Positions 1 to 13,800 of a stretch of DNA of 64,000 bases are shown one piece after another. Source of the stretch: Xiphias gladius (taxonomy: Eukaryota > Chordata > Actinopteri > Istiophoriformes > Xiphiidae); contig NC_053417.1 in assembly GCF_016859285.1 (NCBI RefSeq), positions 26,570,706 through 26,634,705 of the forward strand, read 5' to 3'. Both the position numbers and the translations under genes were made by a program. Position 1 is the first letter of the stretch, and each line of letters begins with the position of its first letter. The notes beneath the pieces were generated by a model that worked only from the letters and a program-made list of their open reading frames with translations, did no database searches and had not been told where the DNA came from.

Positions 1-3000
1 TGGTGGCGCTGTGGTTTGAAGAGTCAGAGGTTCCACTTTTACTGCGCGGGACCCCACCAGACGCGCACCGAGGACTGGGCAGCTCAAAGTAAAAATCATT
101 TTTTGGCTGATAGGGTTCATGTCTAGGTCGTTGCCGTTTGTTAGCCGGCTGTTTGGTTGCTGATGCGAATGTGTGGTATCTGACACCATCAGAGGAGACA
201 AGGTAGGAGGAAGTGGAACTGCCTGTATGCTCATTTCTGGGTGTGCTGACTGTTTGGTTTCTTACGTCATCCTTGGACTGTTTGTGGGTACTAAGTGTTG
301 TGCAGTGTGGACATTACTGAGTAAACAAGATGAATGACAGAGAAGCCAGATCTTTGATGGAAGGAATAAGTCTGAATGAAGAGAAAGCAGCCTAACTTCT
401 GGTTGTTTGGGGGGAAAAGTTAGTTATTGTCACAATCCCTGCCTCAGTCCCATTAATGTTGCCCAGTCTGCCTCCTCTGTCCTTGTCATCCACAGTCTCA
501 CTCCCTCAGACGCCCGCATTTATATGGAGCTAATCTCAACTGTCATTCCTCAGCCGTCCACCAGATTCCCTCAGGCTTTCCCCTTCTGTCCCAGTCACCT
601 GACCTTCCCTGCCCCCCCCCCCCACACACCCGCTCCAAGTGTCCTTATTATCCAGCCAGTATTTAAGCTTGCCTGTTCCACCTGCTCCTTGCCAGTTTGT
701 GTCTTTTCCTCTGCGGTATTCATGCTGTGGACTCTTTTTGCAACCTTACCTGTCCGTACCTGCCTGCCTGCCTGTAAGCCTTGCTCACCGTTTCGTTTAG
801 GCTACTTCACTACACCTGGCTGCCTACCCGGTCTCTGTATTTGGGTCTTCTGCCCGTGTTACGTACATTAATTGTGACAAATTGTACCATTGTCAAGATT
901 TTTCACATCATGGAAATCGTGATTAAAAATTGTAATGACCTACCAGAGAAATTTTGTTACATCCTACAATATACATATTTAAGAGTAGAGGACTTTCAAC
1001 ACCGGCCACTTTTTGGCTGTTTGCTGAGTAACCCTGCCTAAAGCCCTGTGTTTTTCTGGGTCAAGGCCTCTAATTGTGGTGAATCACATCTGTCTTTTCT
1101 GAAGTTGCATCAGTCCTTTAAGACCAGGTTTTTGGGAATTGAAGCAATCTTTTAACAGTCATCCTGACTCAGTCTCTAGTATTTCATTGTGAGTTACGGA
1201 TTATCTTCGTGTGTCGGGGGGAAAAAAGTTCACGTCTGGCCATATAGTATCTCAAAAGGTCAAATTATTTCTATGCAGGTAAAACCGGACGGTGTTGGCC
1301 CGAATGCGACGGCTTCGTTTTTTAGGAGTTGTGGCATCTACACACGCCACGGATCTGTTTTTACTGCTTGCGGTAATGTAACCCGTCTGCTTAGCACGTA
1401 TGACGACATGCGCCACACGTTGGCACTCTGCAGAGTGCAGACCGACAGGGATGTGTTATACCTCTGCCCCCTGGTGTTCTCCCGATTTTCCACGCTCTTG
1501 AACCGGTGCTTAAGAAGTGGTGTGGAAACTCTCACACACTTGCCACACATGAGTGACACCACAGACTTACTCAAACCAACATGCAAGCAGACTGGTATGT
1601 CTGGGTATGTCAGTTAAACCAGAAAAAGCTTTTTTTCTAAATGGAGTTCCCTCCTTCTTATAAACTCACCTAACTAAAACTAACAGCAGTCCTTCATGAA
1701 GGTTATAATGTTCATGGTTTAAAAGGGGGTTTTAAATGAACTATATGATCCCTTTTGGTGTATCCACTCATATTCACGAGTTGAAAATATGCGTAAAAAA
1801 CTGTTGAAATTTAAAATGCACTGACAAGCAGAGGAAGGCTTACAGTGTTGCTTGTCCAACACCAGGCTGTAGCTAGTTATATTAGCACCGGCTGGACACA
1901 AGTTTATGTATATGTAGTGTATGGTCGGCCTTGAGGTGTTAGGTTTAAATGCAGCTATTGTCAGTAAAGTCTGTGCCGTTGCATCACTGGTCAGCGAGGT
2001 ATTTTAATGAAGAGCATGGAGCCACAGATCTGCGTGCTCCTCCAAAACATCCTGAGACTGAATCCACTATATATATTTCTCAGCTTTGCCTCCAATTTTG
2101 TGGAGAAAAACCCTGATAATGAGGTTTTTTTTCTTTTTTCTTGTTAATGTTGGCTCTGCGGTCTGGTGCTGGGCGGCATAAAGTCACATCTTGCTTGCTG
2201 CTATACGGTTTTAATTCAGTGTTTTTATGGGAGCGGCCGAGTGTCATTGGACTCAAATCAAAAGTCCATATGCATGCAGAAAAAAAAAACGGTGAGCTAA
2301 AAGCTGCATAGCACTGGAGAGGTGGGTGATTATTCACAGTGGGTTTCTGCTAGTGACTCTTTAATATCAAACAGTCATTTAGTTCAGTATTGATAGCGAG
2401 GATGTCACTTAACTCAGGTGTAAGTCTACAAGTTGATTTTCAAAGTGTTCAGGAAAGAACTGAAACTGCCTTGAAGGAAGGAAATAACTGAGAGCACGGG
2501 ATTAAAAGTGTATGATCTAACACATACAAGAACAACCAGATACACATTAGATTTTCCCCACTGTTTAAACAATTATTTCTAACTGGAGGACATATCTAAT
2601 GAATGTTAGGGGAGAACAAAAGCAGGGCCACAAGGAGTGAAGTTGTTCTATATTTATCTTCGTGCATACTTTTGCACATGTGGCATGTGTTTCAAACAGG
2701 CATGTGTTTTAGTCCTTGAAATTGGTTAAAAACATTCTTCGTGGTGAGGAGACTGGATGTAAAACGGGCAGCAGACAGAGGTGACAGCCATACAGTTTTC
2801 AGTACATGCAGTGAGCATTGACAGCCCGAGCTGTTCCGGTGCAATGTGACCGAAGAGACCAGTTAAACAGTTACTGTAACAGGCTGACGGTGTAATGATT
2901 GGTGGAGCATGGTTGTTTACCGCACAATCCAGGCTAAGTGCCATGTAGGGCAGAATGACGCCTGGCTGTTCATTAGTTAATACAAGGACGTACTGTTTTT

Positions 3001-5781
3001 CTTTTTGTCTGCCAGTTTCACACCAACAATTTTTGTTTTTCCACACAGATGTTGATGTGTAAGTCAAGTCTTCTTTCCAGTCCAGTATGGCGTCTCGTTT
3101 TTCTGTCTGTTTTTCGCCAACGTACCATCACTCGGCTTTTCCCTGAGGTGTAGTGTAACTGCACAGTTTTAGTCTCTCTGTGGTTTGAAGACTTGTCGTC
3201 TAGAGGCAGTTTAAGACAGATGACCCAAACAGTAGCATAGCTGATGTCAGAGCCGACCATAAATAGCTCGGTTATGTGTGGCCTAAGTGGAAAAGAGGAC
3301 GTTAAGATAGATGCAGTCAGTGAAGCAGCATAGGATTTTTTTTTTTTAATCTGTAAATGTATGTAACTTAAAAATTTAATCAGATGCTGCAGTCAGTTCA
3401 GCGTTAGACATAAAACAGTTTGGTTACCATCCGCATGGTCTTCCATGCTGGCTGCGTGTTGTGAGATGGAGCTGAAGCTGTCGGTCAGTGATCGTCAGGG
3501 GCCGTCTGCATTATTTTTACATTCAGTTTTGCACACTGCCATTTATTTTTAGTGGTTTCTGCCACCGACTGCACAAACCTGATTGACCTTCAACCAAATT
3601 TCCTGGCAGCAGTTTTCCGAGTGGGTAATTACTGATGAAATATTTTGAATTACACGTGATCAGATAACTGAGTTCTTCCATCATTACGATGAAAGAACTG
3701 GTTCGTCAGGCTCCTGTCTAATGTCTAATGCGAGTCTGCTTGAAATGCTTCGCCCTGTGGTCTAGCAGAGGACGCTCTTGAAATTCACCACCAGCTTGAC
3801 CTATTGCTGCCCCATCAGTAAACTTGGCTACTAAATCAAAATGGAGGCGGACATCCTGGCTCCATTATCCTGAGTCGGATAATCCTGACTCCAAAGCATT
3901 TAAGAAAAACAGTGAGTGGAAGTATTTTGGTTTCCTTGCAGTAGTTGGAAAAAATTACCAACAAATATACGGCTGTATACCGACTCTGTACATTTGGATA
4001 CTGGATTGGGATCGGGACTGTATATACGGTATATACAATACATGGATTAGTTTGAATTTAAAAAGTGACAGCCCTTGAAGGTGTTTTGTTTCATTGGTCG
4101 TATACAGGGAAATTTAGCTCTAATTTAGATGAGAAACGGCGAGAGCCTTGTCAAACTACTCTTGTGAGTGGAGGCAAAGCCTGAAGGCTCCAGCTTCCCC
4201 ATGAGGTGTTTGTGGTGAATTGATAAGTTGCAGATTTGTTTGTTAGTGCTGTCTGCACCACAGAATGGACAATATAAGCAGAAAAAACAAGGGCTTTAAG
4301 GAGACTGGTGTTACTACATAATGTTGAGGCCCATCCATCTTGTAATAATAATAATAATAATATATATATATATGATATTGATACCAGCAGGCCTTTTCCA
4401 CACAAGATATTTGGACACGTCACATTAGGAGAAGCACAGGGGTACATGATGAAATAAAAGATGTTTTAACTCCATTTAACCACTTCGCTTGCAGTGTCCT
4501 CAGGAACAATTGGCGTTAACAAAATAACATTTGATCAACTCCCTTATAACTTCAAAGCAACGTACATTCGAGTTCAAGACAGTCAAGAGAGTCTGCGTTT
4601 CGGCACACGCGCCCCCGTGTGACCCCTGGACTCTGTCCGAGGCGGACACAGCTCAGACACTTAGTCCATCTTTAATTCTGACTCAGACATACTCTCACAA
4701 ATGCATTTACACTAGATGTAGAAGCTGCGTACCAGAGAAAACAAGACTCACTCTCTATGCGTGATTTAAGAGCTTGTTAGCAAATGGTTTAACGTTAATG
4801 TTGCAACGCAGCAACAACACACAACACTCTCTCCCGGAGTTAACTTTGCCATGAAAACGATGTCAAAGATAAAATTAATTAAATTAAAATCACATTCGTC
4901 TCTGGACAGGATCGCTGTGAATAAACTCCAGATACACTGTTTATTCAGTATCATCTACAAATTATTGATAAATAGAAAATTATTTTCACTAGACGTCATA
5001 ACATATTGTGTTCATAACACGAGGTCTTGGCTGGGCCCGGATTGACTTGCTTTTTAGTCCCGTTGTGGACCGAGGTCCGGTCTTTGACAAGCTATGGCCG
5101 ATATCAAACCACAGTTTCAGTGCTTGTACCAAGACCCCGGACTTTGATTGGTAGCTTTGATTAAACGCAATAGGAGATATTGACTTTTGTACTAAAAACT
5201 AGAGAGACTAAAATTTCAGGTAGTTTTCTAACTGGCTTGTGCTCAGTGCTTTTGTTTTTGTTTCTCCAACTCATTTGTCTGCACAGCAACAATGGATTTA
5301 GTCGGTCTGGAGCGTCCCTAGACGTAGTTTAGCTGCTTTGCACGTAGCCTTCCCACAGCCGTTTGAAAGCTACAGCAGCAATTGTGTGACAAAGGCTGGC
5401 ACTCGCACTGGTTTCAATGGCCAAAGATGCCCTCCTCACAGGAAGTTTAGTATGCGTTACCATTTCCAACCTGCAAGAGTTAACATCAGCATCTCACACC
5501 AAATTTCTCATGGTCTAATCTTGTGTTTTGGTCTGTAAGGTAAATAGGCCTACTTCTTGTCCGCTGCTGGTATGTTGGCATGCAGCCTGGAACAGATGCT
5601 CTTTCCCACCATGACAGGACTTGGCGTTGCGATTTAAGAAATGATGACAAACATAAATATTTTGCTTCCCTCTTTTCCTGCATACACTATGTCATTTTGA
5701 AACTAGCAGCACAATAGATGCACTCTCTTTCACCTACCATCTTTGTTGATTTTAACCAGCTCTCTTCTCTGTCCCCCCCAG
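1..5781. other. Upstream sequence of slc16a1
   Basis: No exon of a recognisable protein was found on either strand. The stretch contains one short element with terminal inverted repeats (426-880) and otherwise AT-rich unique-looking sequence. The promoter and any further non-coding exon of slc16a1 should lie here or left of the window, but no site could be fixed. The open frames at 407-871 and 1189-1617 have no recognisable domain and the first lies inside the repeat. Confidence 0.5.
426..880. repeat. MITE-like element with 10-bp terminal inverted repeats
   Basis: The stretch begins with ttgtcacaat (427-436) and ends with its exact reverse complement attgtgacaa (871-880). The interior is C/T-rich with a run of CCTG units near 760, and resembles a dispersed fish repeat. 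No coding capacity is visible. The class is not determined. Confidence 0.45.
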
Positions 5782-5926
5782 GTTTTGAGTCCTGATCCCA
5801 GTTCAGCTGGTCTGCCCCTCTCCAGTCCTCGGCAGCTCAGCTGTCCACCAGCAGTGGCATTAGACTCCGTCTCCTCGTCCTCCTTGTTCTTCTTCTTCTT
5901 CTTCTTCTTCTTCCTCGTGAGCAGAC
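5782..5926 (+). other. slc16a1: slc16a1 5' UTR portion of the first coding exon
   Basis: A pyrimidine tract followed by cccccccag (AG at 5780-5781) looks like a 3' splice site 145 bases before the start codon. This implies a non-coding exon further upstream, as in mammalian SLC16A1, whose first exon is also untranslated. A (TTC)n run at about 5885-5914 lies in this leader. The upstream partner exon was not identified. Confidence 0.5.
5884..5914 (+). repeat. (TTC)n microsatellite in the slc16a1 leader
   Basis: About ten TTC/CTT units lie 13 to 43 bases upstream of the slc16a1 start codon. Confidence 0.9.
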
Positions 5927-6143
5927 ATGCCTCCAGCGGTGGGTGGGCCTGTAGGATACACCCCTCCTGAAGGTGGCTGGGGCTGGGCAGTGGTGGTGGG
6001 GGCCTTCATCTCCATTGGCTTCTCCTACGCCTTCCCCAAATCCATCACAGTGTTCTTCAAAGACATAGAGGCCATCTTCGATGCCACACCCAGTCAGGTG
6101 TCCTGGATCTCCTCCATCATGCTGGCTGTCATGTATGCTGGAG
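5927..6143 (+). CDS. slc16a1: slc16a1 coding exon 1
   Basis: Encodes residues 1-72 plus the first base of Gly73: the PEGGWGW motif, TM1 with Lys38, and the start of TM2. The donor is gag|gtgagt. The ATG gives an N-terminus [10 protein letters not shown] like that of mammalian MCT1. Confidence 0.94.
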
Positions 6144-7854
6144 GTGAGTGGCGTGTGTTTGTGTGTTTGAACCAAATTTTTTTTGTGTGGTATAACAGAA
6201 AACATTTGTCTGTTGTGTCACTGTTTAGTTTTTCATATTGCTCAATTTTTCTGGAAACGACGAGGGAAATCTTTTTATACTTCTGTTGTGTAGAAGGGTT
6301 GAAAAAGTTACCCTTAGTAACCCCAACCAAATAAAAATATAAAATACACAAAAATCTAATTTAGTTTCCTGTTAAACACAGCAGGCACATGTTTTGCTTT
6401 TGCGAAACATGAACTGCTCGGTGTCTTTTTTTTTCTTTTTTTTCCCCCCAGTCTCCTAAATGCACAGTGGTGTGTCTTTGGCTGATAAACAGTGCAGACG
6501 CTGGCGTACAGAGAGCACATTTAACAGAGAACGTCTGATTGGCTACAGCTGAGTAAAATTGCCAGTGACAGTTGTGGTTTTAGCTGACAAAATCAATGGT
6601 AGCCACTTAAACCTTCCACTTCCTGCACTCCTTCCACTTGTTAAGACACTGTTAGTTATGTTAGTAAGTAATAGTTGAAATCGCTGCATATTCCCAAATT
6701 GCTGCAATTTGGGAATCGCACTCTTTCAGATCTTCATTTTGATATAAAAACAATTAACCTTTTGGGCCTATTTCAGCATCACACCCAACCACAGGCCTAT
6801 GAGAGTGAAAGAATGCTTTCATTTTTATTTTTTTTTTTTTAAATATGATAGCAAGAAATTGGCACTTAACCTGAGCTGTGTGACACAATGAACATACAGG
6901 GACGCCATTGAAAAATAGGTATCGGTCGGTAGGTACTCGCCGCTGCTGACTGGGACAAGCCTTGCCTCTCTGGTGCATCTCCGACCCGGTCGTCTTGCCA
7001 TATATGGACTTGGCCCTTGTCAAAGTTGCTCGGGTCTCTACACCCGCCCATTCCTCCGGCATCCAACATGTTGACCACAAGAACATATATATATAAGATA
7101 ATCAACGCTATTCGCTTCATCTGTGAGTGGTCATAATGTTTTGGCACATTGGTGTATATTAGCTTTAGGGCTGCAATTAGCAATTATTATTTTCTTGATT
7201 AATAAATTAATTGTTTGGGCTTAAAAAAAAAAATCCCATCACATTCACCTAAATCCCAAGGTAACGTCATGAAATTGCTTGTTTTTGTCCAATCAACAAA
7301 AGACCCAAAAATATTTTATCTCATAAGACAAAGAAAAGCAGCAAATCCTCGCGTGTGAGAATCTGGAACTAGTGAATATTTGGCATTATGGCTTGAAAAA
7401 AGGACTTAAGTAGTTTTTGGATGTTAAAAAAATTGCTGAATATCTTTCTGGCAATCGACTAATCAATTAATCGACTAATTATTTCAGCTTTAACTAGCAT
7501 TACAGATGGACATTTCCCCATTCTTCTTTGCAGAACTGCTCGAGCTCTGTCAAGTTTCATGAGGGTGAGCAGCAGTTTTCATGCCCCTGAAATCTTCAAC
7601 TCAAACAGTCAAAATGTCCGAGGGAGTGTCTTCTATTAAATATTGATATTGGCAGATTGCCATTCTGTTACACGTATTTTAAACATCGAAAGTTTTCCAG
7701 TAGATGGAAGGAGGATTAAGGATACTCCTGGACTCAAGAGAATGGGTTTCTGCAATTTTAATACTGTTCCTTTTGTCAGGGCCTGAGCATGACTTTGGGT
7801 TTCCTGGGAGGCTTTATCTCCTCACTTTTCACCCTTCACTGAAGCAAAACAAAA

Positions 7855-7896
<42 letters not shown>

Positions 7897-10800
7897 CACA
7901 CTCACACACTCAAACACACGCAAACACACACACTCAAACACACACAAACACAAACACACACTCACACACACTCACACACACTCACACTATCGGTCCCTCA
8001 TCTCTCCCATTGCTTTCAGGGCTTTTTCTCACAGCTTAAATAGCACTTGCTGCTCAAGAGAAAGTCGGGAGATAATGTGAGAAGCGGATACTTAGGAGTT
8101 CTTGCAAGCGCGATGTGAAAAAAACAACCTTATATTTTTTGTACTGTAATCTGACTAAAGCTGCTGGAGAAAAAACAGTGGAAAACACACACTGAATTAA
8201 TGACTAAATTCACATTTATTGCAGGGTTTTACAGCAGAAGACAAAGAATAAATACACTGGTGAAACAAATAAAATACAAAAGAGAGAGTGTATGCGTTAC
8301 AATCAAAAGAAAAATGGAAAAAAATGAATCTGCAGTTACTTGTTGCTACCGTGGTGTTTGGTTCCTCTTGACAAATACTATTTTACTGGTTTGGTATGTA
8401 ATAAATTGAACATTTTAGCAATTCCGGTTTTGAAATTTGTTGTTTTTTGCACAACAGTAAGTGCTGAATATTTCTCCATTTTCCCTTATACTGAGTGCTC
8501 AGCTATGCTAACATCTCTGTACACAGCCAACTTAGATTTAAGGTACATCAGTGTGGTGTACGAAATACGTACTATACAGCAAATCGCACACCCAAAGAGA
8601 TGACTGCACAAATAACTATGTTGAAGAAGTTAGTTAGCTAGTTTAAGCAAAACTAGCAACTGTTCTGTGAGGTTTTGCATTTGCTGCTTTTCTCGGTTTT
8701 ATATCATTGTAAGCTGACGTCAACCTTGGCCTCCGGGAAACAGTTTTTTCTCTAATTTATGACATTGTTTAGACTAAGTGATGAATCAATTAATAAAAAA
8801 AATAATCTGAAGATTCATCAATAATTAGTATAATTATGGGAATGTCATTAGGGCCACGACCGCCTGTACCAAATTTCATTGCAAACAGTTGTCAAGATAT
8901 TTCACTAAAAATACCACTAGTGTGAACCTGCAGGTGGCGCTAGAGGAAAAAAGTCAGAGGATCGCCATAGTCAGGGGGATCGATTAAGAAACCATGAATG
9001 CCTCCGTGCGAAATCTCATGACAATCCACCCAGCCGCTGTTGAGACATCTCAGTCTGGGCCACAGTGGTGGAGCAACCGACAGACATCGTCCTCTCTAGA
9101 ACAGAGGATCTCGGACCTTGGGGGGGGGGCGTCTGCAGTGCTGCCTCAGCTAAATAACTGAATGCGCCTTCAATTTGATCATTTTAAAACAAACAGTTCC
9201 TGCACTCAGTGACCTTTTCATTTGCACTGCTGCAACAACGAGCTTCCCATTTACATGTTGAGGCTGGATTTAAGAAGAGAGAGAGAGAGGCTGATCCAGT
9301 TTCAGGTTAGGTTGGGTTTCAGATCAGGTTTCTCTATTTCTGTCTCAAGACACAAAGCGATTCTTCGCTCATTGTTGCCTCACTCCTTCCCCCCCAGTGT
9401 ATTTAACCAGCGAACCCTACTTTTTAGGCGCCATCGTCTCATTTTGTCCCTCTGTTTCGGTGTTTTTTTTTCTGCGTCCTCGGTTCACATCTCCTTATCT
9501 AAAGATGTTACATGTTCCTTCCACTTACTCATCGCGTCCTCCTCAGAACTGCGTGCCAGCCTGAAGTTGCGTTCAGTTGTTTCAGGCATTTATGAGAGGG
9601 AACTGCCGAGGGAGGAACCGAGGGGAGGAGTGACGTTGCATAACAGGAGCCAGATGTTGAAGTAGTTTCTTTTCCCCTTAATTCCTTTTTTTTTTTTTAA
9701 TTTTCTTCTTGTTTCACAAGGATTTATTCCTGCTCACACTGTAGTACGAGCGAAGCTGCAGAAGCCATTGGCCAAACCCAGGCATAGATGAGCGTATTAC
9801 CCACTCACTGGTTACACATGAGCCAACGCACGTACAGGCACGGACTTACACAGGGGCATTAAAAAAACACACACGTATTCATGCATCGTGGCTGGATCAT
9901 AGTGTAAACCGGTGAATTTCTCTCTCCCTCTCTCTCAACCCACCCGGTCGGGGCAGACGGCCGCCCACCATGAGCCGGGTTCTGTTCAGGGTGTCCGCCT
10001 GTTAGAAGTGAGCTCTTCCTTGCCGCTGTCGCCAAGCGCTTGCTCGTGGGGGGAATGTTGGGTCTCCGTAATTACAACTATAACATGAAAAGTGCCCTGA
10101 GATAAACTCTGTCGTGATGTGGCTCTCTGGAAATAATATTTGAATTGAGTTGAATTGAATGCACCCAGATGCTCTGCACGTAGGTGCAGGAAGAAGAAGA
10201 CATGCAATGTGAGAGTCTGGCTTTTTATGTGAGCCATTAAAATGAGCCGTTTGGGGGATTTATATTCATTTATTTAGTTTTTTTTTTTTTTTCATCTCTT
10301 TTTATTAGTTTTAAGGCATGAAACACAGCAACGGGCTTGAGAGAAGGATATCCTGCATGGGGTGACGTTAATGCCTTCATGCCTGTGAGGTTTAAGTGGC
10401 CATTAGTGCTAGGTTTTAAAGTCTTACACCGCCTTTTAGCTTAAGAGAACAAATATATGATGTTTGGTAAAAGGACTTTGTCAGTGGTGTTCTTTGAGGT
10501 ATGTTACCAAACAGGAGCTGAGTGAGTGTGTAAAACAGGCATTATGTTGTGTTCTCTAAGCTTTTCTCGTGTCCTTTATTTGCTGCCGTCTGTTACAGTT
10601 TAGTTTTACGAATAAAGATATTTCAGCGTTGAGGTAACTCATCACTCACTCGTTTACAGAAACAATGAAAAGCACGCCTGCTGACTTCCTCTTCCTTCCC
10701 TCTCTTCCCTCTTGTCACAAGTTTTTCGATGAGTTGCTGCAGTTTCCTGTCTTTTTTTTTTTCTGCAGTATTTGGAGAATTTGGGAAATCCAGCAGGCCA

Positions 10801-13800
10801 GACTGGCGGACAGACAGACAGACAGACGGGCACCAAGCATGGTTATATCATAGCTGTGACAGTGTTTCTCCTGGAGTTGAACCCTCTGTTGGGTGGGTCG
10901 TTCAGTTATCCCAGAAAAAGTATAAACTCCACAGAGTAGAAAACCTGGCCACATTTGTTTTTGTTGTAAAAGGGAACGTTTTAATTTTTTTTAAAATTTT
11001 TTTTTTTAACGTAGACCAAGTCCTGACGGTGGGTTCTGCTGTTTGAACTCGTTGAGTTTTAGCTGTTCAAGCAGAGTCAGGAGCCCCACTTACACACAGT
11101 CTTTCATTCTGCTGATAATCACAAAAGGAGCTCAGCTATGATGATACATGATAAACCAGCTCGTTCCAAATGAGATTTAACCCTCTTCTTTCAGTGCACG
11201 CTCGCCCGCTTGACTCAAGTCAGAGCCGAGACACACACCACTTTCTGCCTTTTATTTTTTTTGGTCATGCACAAGCACAGTGACTACGCAGCTTCTTTCT
11301 CTGGGGAACTATCTGAATCGGCAATATGCGCTAGCTTTGGAGAGATAAACGGGAGGCTTCTCCACAGCTCAGCGGCTCCCAAAGTGATCAAAGTTGCATC
11401 AGTACGAAAGCAGTAAACCTGTAATTGTGCCAAGCGCCTGACCTAAGTTCATCTTCTCAGAACTCTGCTTGTAGTGGAGTTATATTTGGTGTTTTGCTTG
11501 TTTGAAAATATATTCTTTGTGAAAGCTTCCTGTTGAGTATATAAACAGGCTGCTGTACCCTATCAATTACTTAGCACTGATGTCAGTACTTTTTTTTGGG
11601 AAATCTCAAAGGGACTTATTGTTGTTATACATTTGGAGGAAACCAACACTGGTGTATGTAACTGCAGTGACTGATGATTTAGTAGTTTTGTCAGAAAACG
11701 TTATTTACGAGGATCTCCACAGTTGCACGCACGATACAGAGCCAAGAAATACATCAAGAATTTCAGTGAATGGTCAAAGAGAAATAAAACAAAATAAAAA
11801 GAACAACTTACAGATGTAAATGCTTCAGACAAATTAATACAGCACACTTGCCAGAGTCACACCTTTGCCCGTTTTTTCCAGGGTGGGAAATTTTCCCTAC
11901 ACTTGGAAACTTCGGCACAAAATATAGATCTTGATCCTTTTTTTCCATGAAGAACCTGGTTCCAATTTTGGTCCCTTGGCCATAGTTCCTACAGCAGAAA
12001 AGCCCTGTGACTAAGGTCGTAGTTTTTCACACCAATTTTAAACACAGACAAAGGCAAATGTAGATACAGAAACCAGGAAACATGGACTACTGACATGGTA
12101 CAAGCAGTACTTTGTTTCTTTTCCTGAGGAAATTCAGACCGCTCGTTACCGTCACTGAAAAAAACTAATTCAGATTAAGCAGAGCTGGAAATACTACAAC
12201 ATGTAACTCAGTTAAGCAGTCGGGGGACAAACCGAACAAGAGGATTATTAAACAGGATTGGCCCGTGGCTTGCTCCTAATTTGCGTAATCCTCGTGGCTT
12301 TGAGGTGTGGTGGAATTACAAACACAAACATGTTACTCAATTCCGTTGTTGCTCTGATTTCAGGCCCCCTGTTGCTTCATGTGGCACTGGCAACAGCCTC
12401 ACTGAGTGGGAGTGTTGATATCTGACTTCTCTTTCTGACTCCTCTTGTGCTTTGTAAGGATTTCTCTGTTCTTCTTGTGTGTGGGAGTGAAAAGAGCCTG
12501 TGTCTGAGGAGGAACTCGTGTGCGCGTGCGCACCAGCATGTTTTAATGCAATAAGTGTTGGGGCTTATCAGATATTGATAAGATTAAGCTAAGCCTGGAG
12601 AGGCAGAGTTTGGATTTATGCAGGTCTACATCAAATTACTGTCCAAGTTGGCTCCTCGGTGTAGAATAGAGGCGCACGCAATACACTCAGTGGCCAGTTT
12701 ATGGTACACCTATGCGGTCTGACCCAATCCGCTGCAGCGGTTCTGCCATAAAGTCTATTTTTATCATGCCTATAATGTAATAGAGATGTTAATCAAATTG
12801 TATGTTTTAGTATCAAGGTCACGGCGCTGGTCATGTGCTGGACTACATTACATTCAGAGGCGTTTCTAATATTCTGACCCCTCATGTATGTGAATAGGGT
12901 GAACAAAAAGATTAGAAACACTTCTCAGTATATTCCAGTCCAGTACAACACAGTCTTTTAACTAGTTTGCACATTTCTGACAACCAAAAACTAAATTATA
13001 CTAAATTATAAATGATAATCTTCTCAAGTGGCTGGAGCCAGGGCACCTTAGCTTAGCTTAGCTTAGCTTAAAGACTGGAAAACGGGTGGAAACAGCTAGC
13101 CGGGCTCTGTCCAAAGGTAAACAAATCCAACTACCAGCAAATCTGAAGCTCACTAATTAATCTTATATTTCGTTGGCTCGAAAAACTTAGGTTTAAATCG
13201 TCAAGCAGTGGTTTTCACGGGAGCTCGTGTCGCAGGCTATTTCTTGGCAGGGAGCAGTTACCTGAGGAAATAGTTTGGCATGGCGGGCCAACGTAGTTTA
13301 GGGGTTTAGATGCCAACACAGCTGTTTATAATAAAGACTCAAGATTCTCAAAAAATACTTAAACACGAAACGAAACAAACAAAAATAAAAAACGGCACAT
13401 AGCCCCCTGTAAAAAAAAAAACAAAAAACGCAACTTGCCACTTTTTACACTTTGTCTTTTGTACAGATTGAACTGACCAGATGTAACATGTTTATTAAAG
13501 AGATTTAGAGGTGCTGGTAGGCAGATTTAGTGACCTCTGGACAGAGCCAGGCGAGCTGTTTCCCTCTGTGTCCGGTCCTAATGCAAAGCTAAGCTAACCG
13601 TCTCTCGACTCAAACCTTCTTTTTATTACACAGATATGAGTGGTGGCGATCTTCTCGTCGCAAGAAGCGTATTATCCCAAAATGTCAAACTGTTCCTGTA
13701 ACGGCTGGGTCCACATGGAGGACGTCGGTCTGTGAGTGACGTGACCGGCGGAGAAATGCGATGCCTTCTCAGTAACCGCTGGAGCAAATCCAGTCAGCTG

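Noticed and set aside
407..871. 154-codon open frame
   Set aside because: Lies within a terminal-inverted-repeat element, with no recognisable domain and low-complexity Pro/Cys composition.
1189..1617. 142-codon frame that could be a small gene
   Set aside because: No start context, splice sites, domain or polyadenylation support, and the minus strand is equally open.
7856..7987. Regular spaced repeats resembling an array
   Set aside because: Simple CA/CACT microsatellite with no spacers of unique sequence; a CRISPR array is not expected in a vertebrate.
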